64,000 nucleotides of DNA from Longimicrobiales bacterium (GTDB lineage Bacteria; Gemmatimonadota; Gemmatimonadetes; Longimicrobiales; Gaopeijiaceae): contig JAQWPM010000021.1 of the NCBI GenBank assembly GCA_029245345.1, positions 1-64,000 on the forward strand, in the 5' to 3' direction. The notes beneath the pieces are model-generated. The model worked only from the letters and a program-made list of their open reading frames with translations, was not told where the DNA came from and did not search any database. Both the position numbers and the translations under genes were made by a program. Of the stretch, positions 24,718 to 34,095 are shown in pieces (positions within the stretch are counted from its first letter, which is position 1; every line of letters begins with the position of its first letter).

Positions 24718-27348
24718 TCACCCTACGGATGGCGGGCTGTCGGCCAACGCGTTCGGTGGAACTGCTTCGAAGTCCAACCCAGTGCGGTCTTTGGCCACAT
24801 CGACGAGGACCTTGGTCCCTTCCGGAACCTCCTCCTCCAACAGGTATAGCGCCAGCGGATCCTGAATCGAACCTTGGATGGCGCGCTTCAAGGGGCGTGC
24901 ACCGTAGGCCGGTTCATAGCCTTCCTCCGCCAGGTACAGCTGCGCGGCAGGCGTAACCTCAAGGACGATACCGAGATCGCTTGTCAACTCGGACACGCGC
25001 TCCAGTTGGAGTTTGACAATGCGCGCGAGTTCGGGGGTCCCTAGGGGCCGGAAGACGACGATGTCGTCGACCCGGTTGAGGAACTCGGGTCGGAAGTGAC
25101 TGTTGAGTTGGCCCCGCACCGCCCCATCTACAGCCTCCCAATCAGCACCGTCGGCCAACTCGAGGATGTCTTGGCTTCCGATGTTCGAGGTCATGATGAT
25201 CACGACATTACGGAAGTCGACCGTTCTCCCTTGTGCGTCTGTGAGTCGCCCGTCGTCCAAGATCTGCAGGAGGACGTTGAACACCTCGGGGTGCGCCTTC
25301 TCGATTTCGTCAAAGAGCACCACAGCGTGTGGCCTTCTCCTCACGGCTTCGGTGAGTTGACCGCCTTCTTCATATCCGACGTAGCCGGGAGGCGCTCCAA
25401 TCAGCCGTGCTACCGCGTGCTTCTCCATGTATTCGGACATGTCGATGCGGACCATCGCGCGATCGTCATCAAAGATGAACTCCGCCAACCCGCGAGCGGT
25501 CTCAGTCTTTCCGACGCCCGTGGGCCCCAGGAAGATGAAGGATCCGACAGGCCGGTCAGGATCTTGTAACCCAGCCCGGGAACGACGTACCGCGTTCGAC
25601 ACAGCCGTCACCGCCTCCGCCTGCCCGACGATCCGCTCGCCAAGGTGTTCTTCCAGGTGTGTGAGTCGTTGGCGCTCTGACTCCATGAGGCGAGTGACAG
25701 GAATCCCAGTCCACTCCGCGACGACACCCGCGATGTCGTCCGCCTCCACCTCTTCCTTCAGGAACTTGTGGTCTTTCTGTAGCTCGGCTAAACGGGCGGC
25801 CAGCACCTCAACCTCTTCCTCGGCATTCGGAATTTCACCGTAGTTGATTTCGGCGGCGCGGTTCAGCTCGCCAGTTCGTGTCGTGCGGTCGGCCTCGCCA
25901 CGCAATTCGTCGATGGAAGTCCTCAATGCCTGAATCTGTTCGATCACGTCCTTCTCTGCCTGCCAGCGCGCCTTCATACCCTGGCCCTTCTCCGTGAGCT
26001 CGCCAAGCTCCGCCTCGATCACCCGTCGTCGTTCGCGGGCAGGCCCATCGGTCTCCTCCTGCAGCGCCTGCCGCTCGATCTCGAGTTGGACACGACGACG
26101 CTCCACCTCATCGATCTCTTGGGGTAGCGAGTCGATCTCGATACGCAGTCTGCTCCCGGCTTCATCGATGAGATCGATCGCCTTGTCCGGAAGAAAACGC
26201 CCGCCGATGTAACGATCCGACAGCTTCGCAGCAGCGATAACCGCGTCGTCTGTGATGCGGACGCCGTGATGGACTTCGTAGCGCTCTTTGAGGCCACGAA
26301 GAATGGCGACCGTATCTTCAACCGATGGCGGGGCGATGTAGACCGGCTGAAACCTGCGCTCTAGAGCTGGGTCCTTCTCGATGCGCTTTCGGTATTCATC
26401 CAGGGTCGTCGCACCTACGAGACGTAGTTCGCCGCGCGCTAGGGCTGGCTTGAGCATGTTTCCAGCGTCCACCGCGCCTTCTGCAGCCCCCGCACCTACG
26501 ATGGTGTGTATCTCGTCGATGAACATCACGTAGCGACCGTCCGCGGCAGTGATCTCCTTCAACACTGCTTTCATTCGTTCCTCGAATTCACCCCGGTACT
26601 TGGCCCCAGCGAGCATCGACGCGATATCCAACTGCAACAGCTTCTTGTTGGCCAACGAGGTCGGCACATCACCTTCGACCATTCGCTGGGCTAGGCCCTC
26701 CACGATCGCAGTCTTACCCACTCCGGGCTCACCAATCAGCACCGGATTGTTCTTCGTGCGACGAGCCAGAACCTTGATGACGCGACGAATCTCTTCGTCA
26801 CGGCCGATCACCGGATCGAGTTTCCCCCGCCTGGCCGTCTCGGTGAGATCACGCGAGAACCGAGCCAGAGCTCGATAGCTGTCTTCGGGGGTGTCGTCGG
26901 TCACACGATGCGAGCCCCGGACCGCCTCCACGGCTGCTCGCACTTCGGACAGCGTTGCCCCCACGTCTCTCAGGATCCTCCCCGCGTCGTCCTTTTCCCC
27001 CGTCAGGGCCAAGAGGAGATGCTCGGTCGACACAAACTCATCTCCGAGTTCGCGGGACATGTCCTCGGCTCCATCCAGGGCCACTCTCAGATCTCTGGAT
27101 AGATTGGCGTCGGAACCGCCCTCGATCCGGGCCATACGATCGAGCGCCTCCTTGGCCCTGGACTGCACAAGCCCAACCGGCACCTCGAGCTTCTGCAGGA
27201 TGGGCACGACGATGCCCTCTTCCTGGCCGAGCAGTACATCCAAGAGGTGGACGCCATGGATTTCGGCATTACCGCGCTGACGCGCCTCAAGGGCGGCACC
27301 TTGGAGTGCCGCTGAAGCCTTCACCGTGAGTCTGTCTGCACTGAGCAT
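24718..27348 (-). CDS. clpB: ClpB, AAA+ disaggregase
   Basis: Hexameric ATP-driven chaperone that rescues aggregated proteins with DnaK. The start is ATG 27348, preceded by AGGGGGT, giving 876 residues (family ~860). In order: Clp-N repeats (~1-145), NBD1 with GEPGVGKTA near 205 and [17 protein letters not shown] near 275, a long middle coiled coil (~390-530), and NBD2 with GPTGVGKTE near 610 and [14 protein letters not shown] near 680. The C-terminus is acidic and ends with a short tail. A symmetric -10-like element lies 45 bases upstream. No obvious heat-shock operator (CIRCE) was seen. Confidence 0.96.
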   Translation of the reverse strand: MLSADRLTVKASAALQGAALEARQRGNAEIHGVHLLDVLLGQEEGIVVPILQKLEVPVGLVQSRAKEALDRMARIEGGSDANLSRDLRVALDGAEDMSRELGDEFVSTEHLLLALTGEKDDAGRILRDVGATLSEVRAAVEAVRGSHRVTDDTPEDSYRALARFSRDLTETARRGKLDPVIGRDEEIRRVIKVLARRTKNNPVLIGEPGVGKTAIVEGLAQRMVEGDVPTSLANKKLLQLDIASMLAGAKYRGEFEERMKAVLKEITAADGRYVMFIDEIHTIVGAGAAEGAVDAGNMLKPALARGELRLVGATTLDEYRKRIEKDPALERRFQPVYIAPPSVEDTVAILRGLKERYEVHHGVRITDDAVIAAAKLSDRYIGGRFLPDKAIDLIDEAGSRLRIEIDSLPQEIDEVERRRVQLEIERQALQEETDGPARERRRVIEAELGELTEKGQGMKARWQAEKDVIEQIQALRTSIDELRGEADRTTRTGELNRAAEINYGEIPNAEEEVEVLAARLAELQKDHKFLKEEVEADDIAGVVAEWTGIPVTRLMESERQRLTHLEEHLGERIVGQAEAVTAVSNAVRRSRAGLQDPDRPVGSFIFLGPTGVGKTETARGLAEFIFDDDRAMVRIDMSEYMEKHAVARLIGAPPGYVGYEEGGQLTEAVRRRPHAVVLFDEIEKAHPEVFNVLLQILDDGRLTDAQGRTVDFRNVVIIMTSNIGSQDILELADGADWEAVDGAVRGQLNSHFRPEFLNRVDDIVVFRPLGTPELARIVKLQLERVSELTSDLGIVLEVTPAAQLYLAEEGYEPAYGARPLKRAIQGSIQDPLALYLLEEEVPEGTKVLVDVAKDRTGLDFEAVPPNALADSPPSVG

Positions 27349-27390
27349 ATCTACCCCCTGCCATATCGGCAGCCTTGTTTCGGTTCCCCC

Positions 27391-27398
27391 GTTATAAT
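27391..27398. promoter_or_regulatory. Overlapping -10-like elements for divergent clpB and lipoprotein genes
   Basis: The bases gttataat read TATAAT on the plus strand (27393-27398) and TATAAC on the minus strand (27396-27391). They lie 43 bases from the clpB start and 97 bases from the lipoprotein ATG. No good -35 was found on either strand, so this rests on the -10 match only. Confidence 0.35.
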
Positions 27399-27494
27399 CG
27401 CAAGACCGGGCCAAAACCACATGCCCCGGATCTCTCAACGTCGTTCGGGATATCACTCGCACACCAATCACACAAACCCGGTGGCGTCATTTCG

Positions 27495-27839
27495 ATGCAT
27501 AGATCCTCAAGCACATCGTGGCTCGCCGTTCTCGCGGTCGGCGCCTTGTTCTTTGGCTGCGGAGGCAGTACGTCGGGGCCAGCACCGGCGGAGGTCCCCG
27601 ATCGTGAGGTGTTCATCGCCGCTTACATTGATCTGCGCGTCGAAGCCCTGACCACCGCCGAGGGTGAGCTGACCGACGAAGGACGAGCGGAAGTTCTCGC
27701 CCGTCACACCGTCACCGAAGATCAACTCGTAGCGTTCGTGAACTACCACGGTGAGAACATCACCTTCATGCGGGACGTGTGGAACGACGTCGAATTGAGA
27801 CTCGATGCGCAGCGCCCTTCAGTCGATGAAGGTCGCTAG
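27495..27839 (+). CDS. Small putative lipoprotein
   Basis: A 114-residue protein: MHRSSSTSWLAVLAVGAL then FFGCGG, a lipobox-like end of a signal peptide with Cys near residue 22. The mature part is acidic and helical (PDREVFIAAYIDLRVEAL; TAEGELTDEGRAEVLARH). The segment FIAAYIDLRVEAL...RAEVLARHTVTEDQL resembles the DUF4296 or small helical lipoproteins of Gemmatimonadota and Bacteroidota, but I cannot name the family. It is transcribed divergently from clpB, from which it is separated by about 146 bases. Confidence 0.75.
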   Translation: MHRSSSTSWLAVLAVGALFFGCGGSTSGPAPAEVPDREVFIAAYIDLRVEALTTAEGELTDEGRAEVLARHTVTEDQLVAFVNYHGENITFMRDVWNDVELRLDAQRPSVDEGR

Positions 27840-28191
27840 CTCCGCCACTTAATTCTGTGCGCGCCCTGATCCACTGGGGATTCGTACTCCGATCGCCCGC
27901 GCATTGCGACTCTCAGGGGACCCGAGATGTCGATCCCGGCGGCGATCGCCATGGGTCCGGACGCGCCCTCGCCCACCATGGCCCGATCGCCCATATCCGG
28001 CGTCCCCCGCCGATGGAGCCGAGTCGCAAGCGCGCCGAGACCACTCCCCGGCGAGGACTCAGTACGAATACGGGAAAGTCAGTCGGGGGCGCCGGCCCCA
28101 CGAGTGAGGGCCCCTCCGAAGCGATCTGAGCAGAGGCCGGAGCTGCGGCGCAGAGGACGAAGAGTGCAGCGGTCATGGCGAACTTGCGCAC
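27836..28191 (-). pseudogene. Frameshifted remnant of a small secreted or outer-membrane protein
   Basis: A GTG at 28191 with GGGAG eight bases upstream opens VRKFAMTAALFVLCAAAP then ASAQ, a textbook signal peptide. That frame continues to a stop at 27913, but after about residue 45 it turns into Trp/Arg/Pro-rich text. The next frame from about 28060 reads GLGALATRL ... MVGEGASGPMAIAAGID, then ISGPLRVAMRGRSEY, ending at a TAG at 27836, and looks coding. A single-base shift near 28040-28080 would join the two into one ~118-residue protein. Alternatively the intact 92-residue frame is real. No family recognised. Confidence 0.5.
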
Positions 28192-28278
28192 AGACGAATC
28201 TCCCGGTTGCAACAGAATCGAGATTCGGTCAAAGTGAAGGAGCCATTCGGGCTCAGTAGCGTGAACACAGAGGTGCGA

Positions 28279-28689
28279 GTGTCGTTCCAACGTGTCTTCA
28301 GTGGTGCTCCATGGGAGAAGCGTGTAGGCTATTGCCGTGCGCTCCGAGTGGGCGATCGCGTCTTCGTGACGGGCACAGCGGCGGTAAACGAAGACGGATC
28401 CGCGTTCGCCCCCGGAGATGCTTACGCCCAGGCGCAGCGCTGTTTCGAGCTCATGGCAACGGCGCTTAGCGCGGTTGGCGCGGGATTTGCAGATGTCACC
28501 CGCACCAGAATGTTCGTTACTGACATTGATCGATGGGAAGAGTACGGTCGTGCTCACGGGGAGGTGTTTGGTGAATTTCCCCCGACCACGACCATGGTGG
28601 AAGTTAGGCGACTGATCGACCCGGACATGCTAATCGAGATCGAAGCGGACGCGGTCGTCTTGAGCGACGCATCCGACAACCTGGAGTAG
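28279..28689 (+). CDS. RidA/YjgF-family protein
   Basis: Family members deaminate reactive enamine/imine intermediates or act as related hydrolases. The start is placed at GTG 28279, which has GAGGT four bases upstream and yields 136 residues, near the usual ~130. In-frame starts at 28207, 28261 and 28273 lack a good site. Features are APWEKRVGYCRALRVGDRV (the subgroup with this motif), VFVTGTAAVNEDG, FAPGDAYAQAQRCFELM, TRTRMFVTDIDRWEEYG and the C-terminal DMLIEIEADAVV, where RidA proteins carry the conserved Glu. It is followed after 8 bp by the PPC-like gene. Confidence 0.88.
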   Translation: MSFQRVFSGAPWEKRVGYCRALRVGDRVFVTGTAAVNEDGSAFAPGDAYAQAQRCFELMATALSAVGAGFADVTRTRMFVTDIDRWEEYGRAHGEVFGEFPPTTTMVEVRRLIDPDMLIEIEADAVVLSDASDNLE

Positions 28690-28697
28690 AAGACATC

Positions 28698-29489
28698 ATG
28701 ATCAAATCTAGACAGTTGTGGTTCGCTGCATTCCTCGGCCTGCTCCCGATGAGCGCGAGCGCCCAGGCGGTTCTCCCGATGGGTGAAACCTCGAGTGGGA
28801 GCGCCGCCCCCGGCTCTCCGGCCGAATTCAGCGTCACCTTAGATGGACCGGGCTTCCTGACGGTCGTCGTGCGTGAAGAAAAGGGGGGCGAGGAGGACTT
28901 GCTCCTCTCGGTGACCGACAACGAGTATCAGACGCTCCCGGATGGACGCTCCGATCAAGATCTGGGCGGCGTCATGAGCGCCGAGCAAGTCGTCGTGCGT
29001 ATCCCGCAGGCAGGTACGTACGTCACCATCGTCGAGCTCCCCTACGGCGACGCCACTGTCGATTTCGAAATCGGCGGGGCGTTCCTGAGCACAGCCCTCG
29101 CCGCCGGCATTCCTGATCCGGACGGGCGTCCGAGCGGAGCGCTTTCGCTTACTGTCGGCACCATGCACGAGGCCACAATCGATCCTTCCGTCGGTGATGC
29201 GTGGGACTGGTTCAGTATCACAGCGAAGTCGGCAGGTGTGCTGATCGTGTTCACCCGGGCGAACAACACGGCGGAGGGTGACCTAAAGCTCGAGATCTTC
29301 CGAGCGGACGACTTTCGAGACCCCTTCGACAGCTCGGATCAAGATCAGAGCGGAGTGCTCACGAACGAGTCGCTGAACGCCGATGTCGCCGCAGGTGAGA
29401 CGGTGTACATCAAGGTCTCGCCGTCATTCGGATTCGGGGGTGGTGGCCCCGTCGCGTTCAAAATGGGATCGGTGATCGTCCCTGGCTGA
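28698..29489 (+). CDS. Secreted protein with two PPC-like beta domains
   Basis: A 263-residue protein with a signal peptide (MIKSRQLWFAAFLGLLPM ... SAQ) and two similar beta-sandwich halves. Each contains a repeated signature: SDQDLGGVMSAEQVVVRI then AGTYVTIVE in the first, and SDQDQSGVLTNESLNADV then AGETVYIKVS in the second. This resembles the bacterial pre-peptidase C-terminal (PPC) domain found on secreted enzymes, but no catalytic domain is attached. The repeat is visible in the sequence; the family label is inferred. It lies 8 bp downstream of the RidA-family gene. Confidence 0.7.
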   Translation: MIKSRQLWFAAFLGLLPMSASAQAVLPMGETSSGSAAPGSPAEFSVTLDGPGFLTVVVREEKGGEEDLLLSVTDNEYQTLPDGRSDQDLGGVMSAEQVVVRIPQAGTYVTIVELPYGDATVDFEIGGAFLSTALAAGIPDPDGRPSGALSLTVGTMHEATIDPSVGDAWDWFSITAKSAGVLIVFTRANNTAEGDLKLEIFRADDFRDPFDSSDQDQSGVLTNESLNADVAAGETVYIKVSPSFGFGGGGPVAFKMGSVIVPG

Positions 29490-29496
29490 CCAATCG

Positions 29497-29537
29497 GCGC
29501 GGCCGCCCATTTCCACTCCGACTTTGGCGGTCGCGCC
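29497..29537. terminator. Inverted repeat between convergent genes
   Basis: ggcgcggccgcc at 29497-29508 pairs with ggcggtcgcgcc at 29526-29537 (12 bp, one G-U pair) around an 18-base loop. It sits between the plus-strand PPC-like gene and the minus-strand guaA stop. There is no U-tract on either side, so termination is only possible, perhaps Rho-dependent. Confidence 0.5.
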
Positions 29538-29539
29538 AC

Positions 29540-31090
29540 TTACTCCCACTCGATGGTCGCGGGCGGCTTCGAACTCACGTCGTACGTGACCCGGTTCACG
29601 CCTTTGACCTCGTTGATGATCCGCGTCGAGATCCGTGCCAGCACGTCGTGCGGGAACGGATACCAATCGGCCGTCATCCCGTCACGGGACGTCACCGCTC
29701 GAAGGGCAAGGACATTCTCGTAGGTCCGTGCGTCACCCATCACCCCGACAGACTGAACCGGTAGCAGCACGGCGAACGCCTGCCAGATCTCGTCATAGAG
29801 GCCGGCCTCGCGGATCTCATCAAGGTAGATCGCGTCGGCCTCCCGAAGCACGGCGAGGCGTTCCTCGGTGATGTCCCCGAGGACGCGAATGGCGAGGCCG
29901 GGCCCCGGGAATGGGTGACGGCCCACGAAGTCCTCGGGCAGACCGAGCTCTCGACCTACCTGACGCACCTCGTCCTTGAACAATTCCCGGAGAGGCTCTA
30001 TCAGGTCGAAGGGCACGTCCTCTGGAAGACCCCCCACGTTGTGGTGGCTCTTGATGGTCACCGATGGGCCTCCGGCGGAAACCGACTCGATCACGTCCGG
30101 ATAAAGAGTGCCTTGCACCAGGAAACCCGCGCCAGTCTCCTCACTCTTCGCGGTCGCATCAAACACTTGAATGAATCGACTCCCGATGGCTTTTCGTTTC
30201 GCCTCGGGTTCCGTGACCCCCTCCAGGTCACCTAAGAAAGCCTCGCTGGCATCCACAACCACAAGCTTCATGTTGTAGTGATGCCGGAACATCCGCTCGA
30301 CCTGATCGCGCTCATTTTTCCGCATCATGCCATGATCGACGAAGATGCACGTGAGTCGATCCCCGATCGCGCGGTGGACGAGTACTGCTGCGACCGACGA
30401 GTCCACGCCTCCGGACAGTCCACATACAGCCGCACCCTCTCCGACCTGGTCGCGAATGCGAGCGATGGTATCGTCGATGAAGGCACCAGCTGTCCAAGTG
30501 GGCCGTACCGCCGCGACTTTGAAGAGGAAGTTGGAAATGATCTCGCCGCCGCGATGGGTGTGGGCCACCTCGGGGTGGAACTGCACCGCATGTATGGGCC
30601 GATCCTCCGAGCGAAAGCCTGCGCATGGCAAGGTCGCGGTCGAGGCGGTCTTCACGTATCCCGGAGGCGGCTCATCCACATGATCGCCGTGGGAACACCA
30701 CACCTGCGTGCCTTCGTCCATCGAGAAGCCTGCGAACAGGCCCTCGTCCGTCTCCACGCGCAACTCGGCCCGTCCGTACTCGCGGTGCCCGTGGACAACC
30801 TCGGCACCTTCCATGTGGGCGATCAGCTGCATCCCGTAACAGATCCCGAGCACAGGGATCCCTAGCGTCAGAATCGCGGGATCCGTCGTCGGGACGCCCT
30901 CGTCATAAACGGACGAGGGCCCACCACTGAGAATGATGGCCGCAGGCACCCACTCTTGTATCCACTCAAGAGAACGTGTCGACGGATGGATCTCGCAGTA
31001 CACACGTTCCTCGCGAATCCGGCGCGCGATGAGCTGGGTGAACTGGGAGCCGAAATCCAGAATCAGGACTCGATCATGCTCTTGGGTCAT
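29540..31090 (-). CDS. guaA: GuaA, GMP synthase (glutamine-hydrolysing)
   Basis: Converts XMP to GMP using glutamine amide nitrogen and ATP. The 516 residues comprise a class I GATase ([11 protein letters not shown] with nucleophile Cys near residue 84; QFHPEVAHT with His and Glu near 175), an ATP-pyrophosphatase domain with the PP-loop [14 protein letters not shown] near 225, and a C-terminal dimerisation domain ending [18 protein letters not shown]. Length matches the family. The start overlaps lysA by ATGA, so nucleotide and lysine synthesis genes are coupled. Confidence 0.97.
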   Translation of the reverse strand: MTQEHDRVLILDFGSQFTQLIARRIREERVYCEIHPSTRSLEWIQEWVPAAIILSGGPSSVYDEGVPTTDPAILTLGIPVLGICYGMQLIAHMEGAEVVHGHREYGRAELRVETDEGLFAGFSMDEGTQVWCSHGDHVDEPPPGYVKTASTATLPCAGFRSEDRPIHAVQFHPEVAHTHRGGEIISNFLFKVAAVRPTWTAGAFIDDTIARIRDQVGEGAAVCGLSGGVDSSVAAVLVHRAIGDRLTCIFVDHGMMRKNERDQVERMFRHHYNMKLVVVDASEAFLGDLEGVTEPEAKRKAIGSRFIQVFDATAKSEETGAGFLVQGTLYPDVIESVSAGGPSVTIKSHHNVGGLPEDVPFDLIEPLRELFKDEVRQVGRELGLPEDFVGRHPFPGPGLAIRVLGDITEERLAVLREADAIYLDEIREAGLYDEIWQAFAVLLPVQSVGVMGDARTYENVLALRAVTSRDGMTADWYPFPHDVLARISTRIINEVKGVNRVTYDVSSKPPATIEWE

Positions 31091-32349
31091 TCTTCCCCTC
31101 GGATGAGGTCTTCTAAGGTCTCGCGACGCCGTATGAGTTCGATCTCGTAACCGTACACCAATGCCTCGGCAGGTCGGAGGCGGCCGTTGTAGTTGGAGGC
31201 CATGGTGAAGCCGTAGGCGCCCACCGTCTGGACCGCGAGGAGGTCCCCCGCTCGGGGGAGGGGCAACGTCCGATCCAGTGCCAGAAAATCTCCGGTCTCA
31301 CAGATCGGTCCGACGACGTCTACCACGTCCTCCGGGAGTTGCGCCGGGTCCGCCACGTGCTCGATGGCGTGATAGCCACCGTAGTGACTCGGCCGGATGA
31401 GTTCACTCATCCCCCCATCCACGATGACGAAGGTTTTCCCTTCCGTCTTCTTCACATATTGGACGCGCGTGAGCAAGGCGCCGGCGTCTCCAACGATGGA
31501 GCGGCCCGGCTCCAGGACCAGCCGCAGTCCTGCGGCCTGTACCCGAGGGATTACCTCAGCTGCCAACTGATGTATGTCCAAGCCGGGGTCGTCGTCATAC
31601 TGAATGCCATAACCACCCCCAATGTCGAGATATTCGAGTGTGATCCCAGCCTCACTCAACTCGAACACGAGCTTGAGGACTCTCTCCAACGCGTGGACAT
31701 AGGGACGCGGGTCAATAATCTGAGAGCCGATGTGCATATCGATACCGATCGGCTTGAGCGCTGCTCTGCCCCGGGCCCATAGGTAGAGTTCGCGCGTCTC
31801 ATTCCAAGGCACGCCGAACTTCGTCGCCCTCGTACCGGTCCGTGTGTAGTCGTGCGGAGTCGCCGCGAACACATCTGGATTCACCCGAACGCCGAATGAA
31901 GCGACGACACCCATTCGGCCAGCCACCGAATCGATTCGCTCCAACTCTTCCCGGCTTTCGACGTTGAACGCATAGATCCGTTCTTTAAGAGCCGTCTCGA
32001 TCTCTTCTTCGGTCTTTCCAACGCCCGCAAACACAATGTGCTCAGGGGCGAAGCCGGCACGCCTGGCCCGAAAGAGCTCACCGAGGCTTGTGATGTCCGC
32101 CCCGCATCCCAGCGCCTGCAGGCGTTTTAGAATCGACAGATTACCGTTCGCTTTGACCGAGTACGCGATCAGGTGGTCCACCCCCGCAAACGCGGAGCGG
32201 AAGGCTTGGACACGTTCCTCGATTCGGCGGGCGTCATACACATACAGCGGGGTACCAAAGCGCTCGGCCAACTCCGCCGCGGGCACGTCACCGCAGTGGA
32301 GCTGGCCGTTTACACGGCCGAAGGGCGGCGTTAGTAAGCTCTCGCCCAA
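31087..32349 (-). CDS. lysA: LysA, diaminopimelate decarboxylase
   Basis: PLP enzyme that decarboxylates meso-diaminopimelate to lysine. The 420 residues contain the PLP lysine in [13 protein letters not shown] near residue 63, [10 protein letters not shown], the HIGSQI segment near 200, [11 protein letters not shown], and the substrate-side CETGDFLA near the C-terminus. The start is TTG at 32349: GGAGG lies four bases upstream, and the only other in-frame start is a later GTG. This overlaps the proS stop by 19 bases, an unusually long overlap. The dapL-like gene elsewhere in the window feeds the same pathway. Confidence 0.95.
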   Translation of the reverse strand: MGESLLTPPFGRVNGQLHCGDVPAAELAERFGTPLYVYDARRIEERVQAFRSAFAGVDHLIAYSVKANGNLSILKRLQALGCGADITSLGELFRARRAGFAPEHIVFAGVGKTEEEIETALKERIYAFNVESREELERIDSVAGRMGVVASFGVRVNPDVFAATPHDYTRTGTRATKFGVPWNETRELYLWARGRAALKPIGIDMHIGSQIIDPRPYVHALERVLKLVFELSEAGITLEYLDIGGGYGIQYDDDPGLDIHQLAAEVIPRVQAAGLRLVLEPGRSIVGDAGALLTRVQYVKKTEGKTFVIVDGGMSELIRPSHYGGYHAIEHVADPAQLPEDVVDVVGPICETGDFLALDRTLPLPRAGDLLAVQTVGAYGFTMASNYNGRLRPAEALVYGYEIELIRRRETLEDLIRGEE

Positions 32350-33791
32350 GCCACCTCCGTCACCGAGTCGCCTTCACCCGAGACACACTTGGTCGGCGTA
32401 TCCGTCGAACGGAACTCCTCACTCGGGAGCACGCGGATTGTTGCCTTCATGCGTTCCTTCACAATCTCTTCGACTGCACCGTCACCACTCCAGCCCGTGT
32501 ACACGAAGCCCGCTCCGTCCTTGAAGGCTTCCTCGAGCTCGCTCAAGGATTTCACACCCCGAACGGAGTTCTCTTCGCGGCGGGCGAGAGCCGCCTGCAT
32601 GAGCTCGGTCTGGAAACCCTCCAATCGGTCAGGCAACTCACCGAGCACCTGTGCCTCGGGAAGGAATGCCTTTCGCTTTTCTCCCTCGGGAACCAGGCGC
32701 CTCGCCAGAGCGAGCTGCCCCTGTTCGAGATCCTTCGGCCCGATCTCAATACGGAAGGGCACTCCCTTTCGCTCCCACTCGAAGTACTTCGCCCCGGGGG
32801 AGATATGGTCACGCGCGTCAATCTTGGCGCGAATGCCCTGGTCCTTAAGACGCAGCCGGACCTCTTCGGCCTTCTCAAGGACAGGAGTCACGTCGTCCCC
32901 GCGGAGGATCGGGATGATGACCACCTGGACGGGAGCGAGTCGCGGCGGAATGATCAAGCCATCATCGTCACCGTGGGTCATGATGAGCCCACCGACCAAC
33001 CGGGTCGACACCCCCCATGATGTGTTCCACGCGTACTCTTCCTGACCGTCCTCCGTCTGAAACTTCAACTCGAACTGCTTCGAGAAGTTCTGCCCTAGGA
33101 AGTGAGACGTCCCGGCTTGAAGCGCTTTGTTGTCCTTCATGAGCGCTTCGCAGGCATAACTCCGCACCGCACCCGCAAATTTCTCGGACTCAGACTTCAG
33201 CCCTGTCAGCGGGGGCATGCCAATCCACTCTTCCATGAACTTTCGGTACACGCCGAGAATCAACAGAGTCTCTTCTTCCGCTTCCTCGGCCGTCGCATGC
33301 GCTGTGTGGCCTTCCTGCCAAAGGAATTCGGACGTGCGGAGGAAGAGACGGGTACGCATCTCCCAGCGCATGACGTTCGCCCATTGGTTCATCAGAATGG
33401 GCAGGTCGCGGTAGCTCTGGACCCATTTGGCATACATGTGATAGATGATCGTCTCGGAGGTCGGCCGGATCACATAAGGCTCTTCGAGCTCCTTGCCGCC
33501 TGCTTGAGTCACCACCGCAAGTTCAGGAGCAAACCCCTCAATGTGCTCCTTCTCGCGCTCAATGAAGCTCATTGGGATCAAAAGCGGGAAGTATGCGTTC
33601 TCATGTCCAGTCTCCTTGAACATGTCGTCCAAAGCACGCTGCATGAGTTCCCAGATTCCGTACCCCCAGGGTCGGATCACCATACTCCCGCGCACAGGGG
33701 AGTGATCGGCAAGCTCTGCCCGCTGGACCACTTCGTTATACCAGGCGGAAAAATCCTCGGCCTGGGGCGTCAGTTTTTTATCTTTAGCCAT
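32331..33791 (-). CDS. proS: ProS, prolyl-tRNA synthetase (short archaeal/eukaryote-like type)
   Basis: Class II synthetase for tRNA(Pro). The 486 residues lack the bacterial INS editing domain. Visible motifs are PWGYGIWELMQRALD (motif 1), then EPYVIRPTSETIIYH, WANVMRWEMRTRLFLRTSEF (motif 2), WGVSTRLVGGLIMTHGDDDG (motif 3), and a C-terminus ending ARAY with the terminal Tyr typical of this ProRS class. This form occurs in several bacterial lineages. It overlaps lysA by 19 bases at the 3' end and the small membrane-protein gene by 8 at the 5' end. Confidence 0.96.
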   Translation of the reverse strand: MAKDKKLTPQAEDFSAWYNEVVQRAELADHSPVRGSMVIRPWGYGIWELMQRALDDMFKETGHENAYFPLLIPMSFIEREKEHIEGFAPELAVVTQAGGKELEEPYVIRPTSETIIYHMYAKWVQSYRDLPILMNQWANVMRWEMRTRLFLRTSEFLWQEGHTAHATAEEAEEETLLILGVYRKFMEEWIGMPPLTGLKSESEKFAGAVRSYACEALMKDNKALQAGTSHFLGQNFSKQFELKFQTEDGQEEYAWNTSWGVSTRLVGGLIMTHGDDDGLIIPPRLAPVQVVIIPILRGDDVTPVLEKAEEVRLRLKDQGIRAKIDARDHISPGAKYFEWERKGVPFRIEIGPKDLEQGQLALARRLVPEGEKRKAFLPEAQVLGELPDRLEGFQTELMQAALARREENSVRGVKSLSELEEAFKDGAGFVYTGWSGDGAVEEIVKERMKATIRVLPSEEFRSTDTPTKCVSGEGDSVTEVAWARAY

Positions 33792-34095
33792 CGTTCTCTT
33801 CGTTGTTTCGGTCGATCGTGGTTCGCCAAGAATCGGCGTCGCGTCGCAAGCGGTATAAGGCGATGGATCCCGGGACTATGAACAAAAATAGGGATGCCAC
33901 CACCCAAGTAGGTCGGAAGCCGAATCCCGACGGCTCCCCGGTGAGCCATGCGACGACTGCCCCGCCTGCCGTCGCTAGGAGCATCGCACCCCCCATGATG
34001 ACCCACTCCAGAATATCGAGACGGCGAATCGCCCGCCTGGTCACACGCTTGGCTGCCTCGGCAGCCTCACGATCCGCGCTACGAACGCTGGTCAC
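33784..34095 (-). CDS. Small membrane protein, unknown
   Basis: A 103-residue protein with a basic N-terminus (MTSVRSADREAAEAAKRV ... IRRLD) and two predicted membrane helices (IMGGAMLLATAGGAVVAWL, about 34-52, and TWVVASLFLFIVPGSIALY, about 63-81). The tail is basic and polar, ending in NNEENDG. It is wedged between hisS (ATGA overlap) and proS (8-base overlap), so it is co-transcribed with both. I do not recognise the family; its context suggests no more than co-expression with synthetases. Confidence 0.7.
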   Translation of the reverse strand: MTSVRSADREAAEAAKRVTRRAIRRLDILEWVIMGGAMLLATAGGAVVAWLTGEPSGFGFRPTWVVASLFLFIVPGSIALYRLRRDADSWRTTIDRNNEENDG

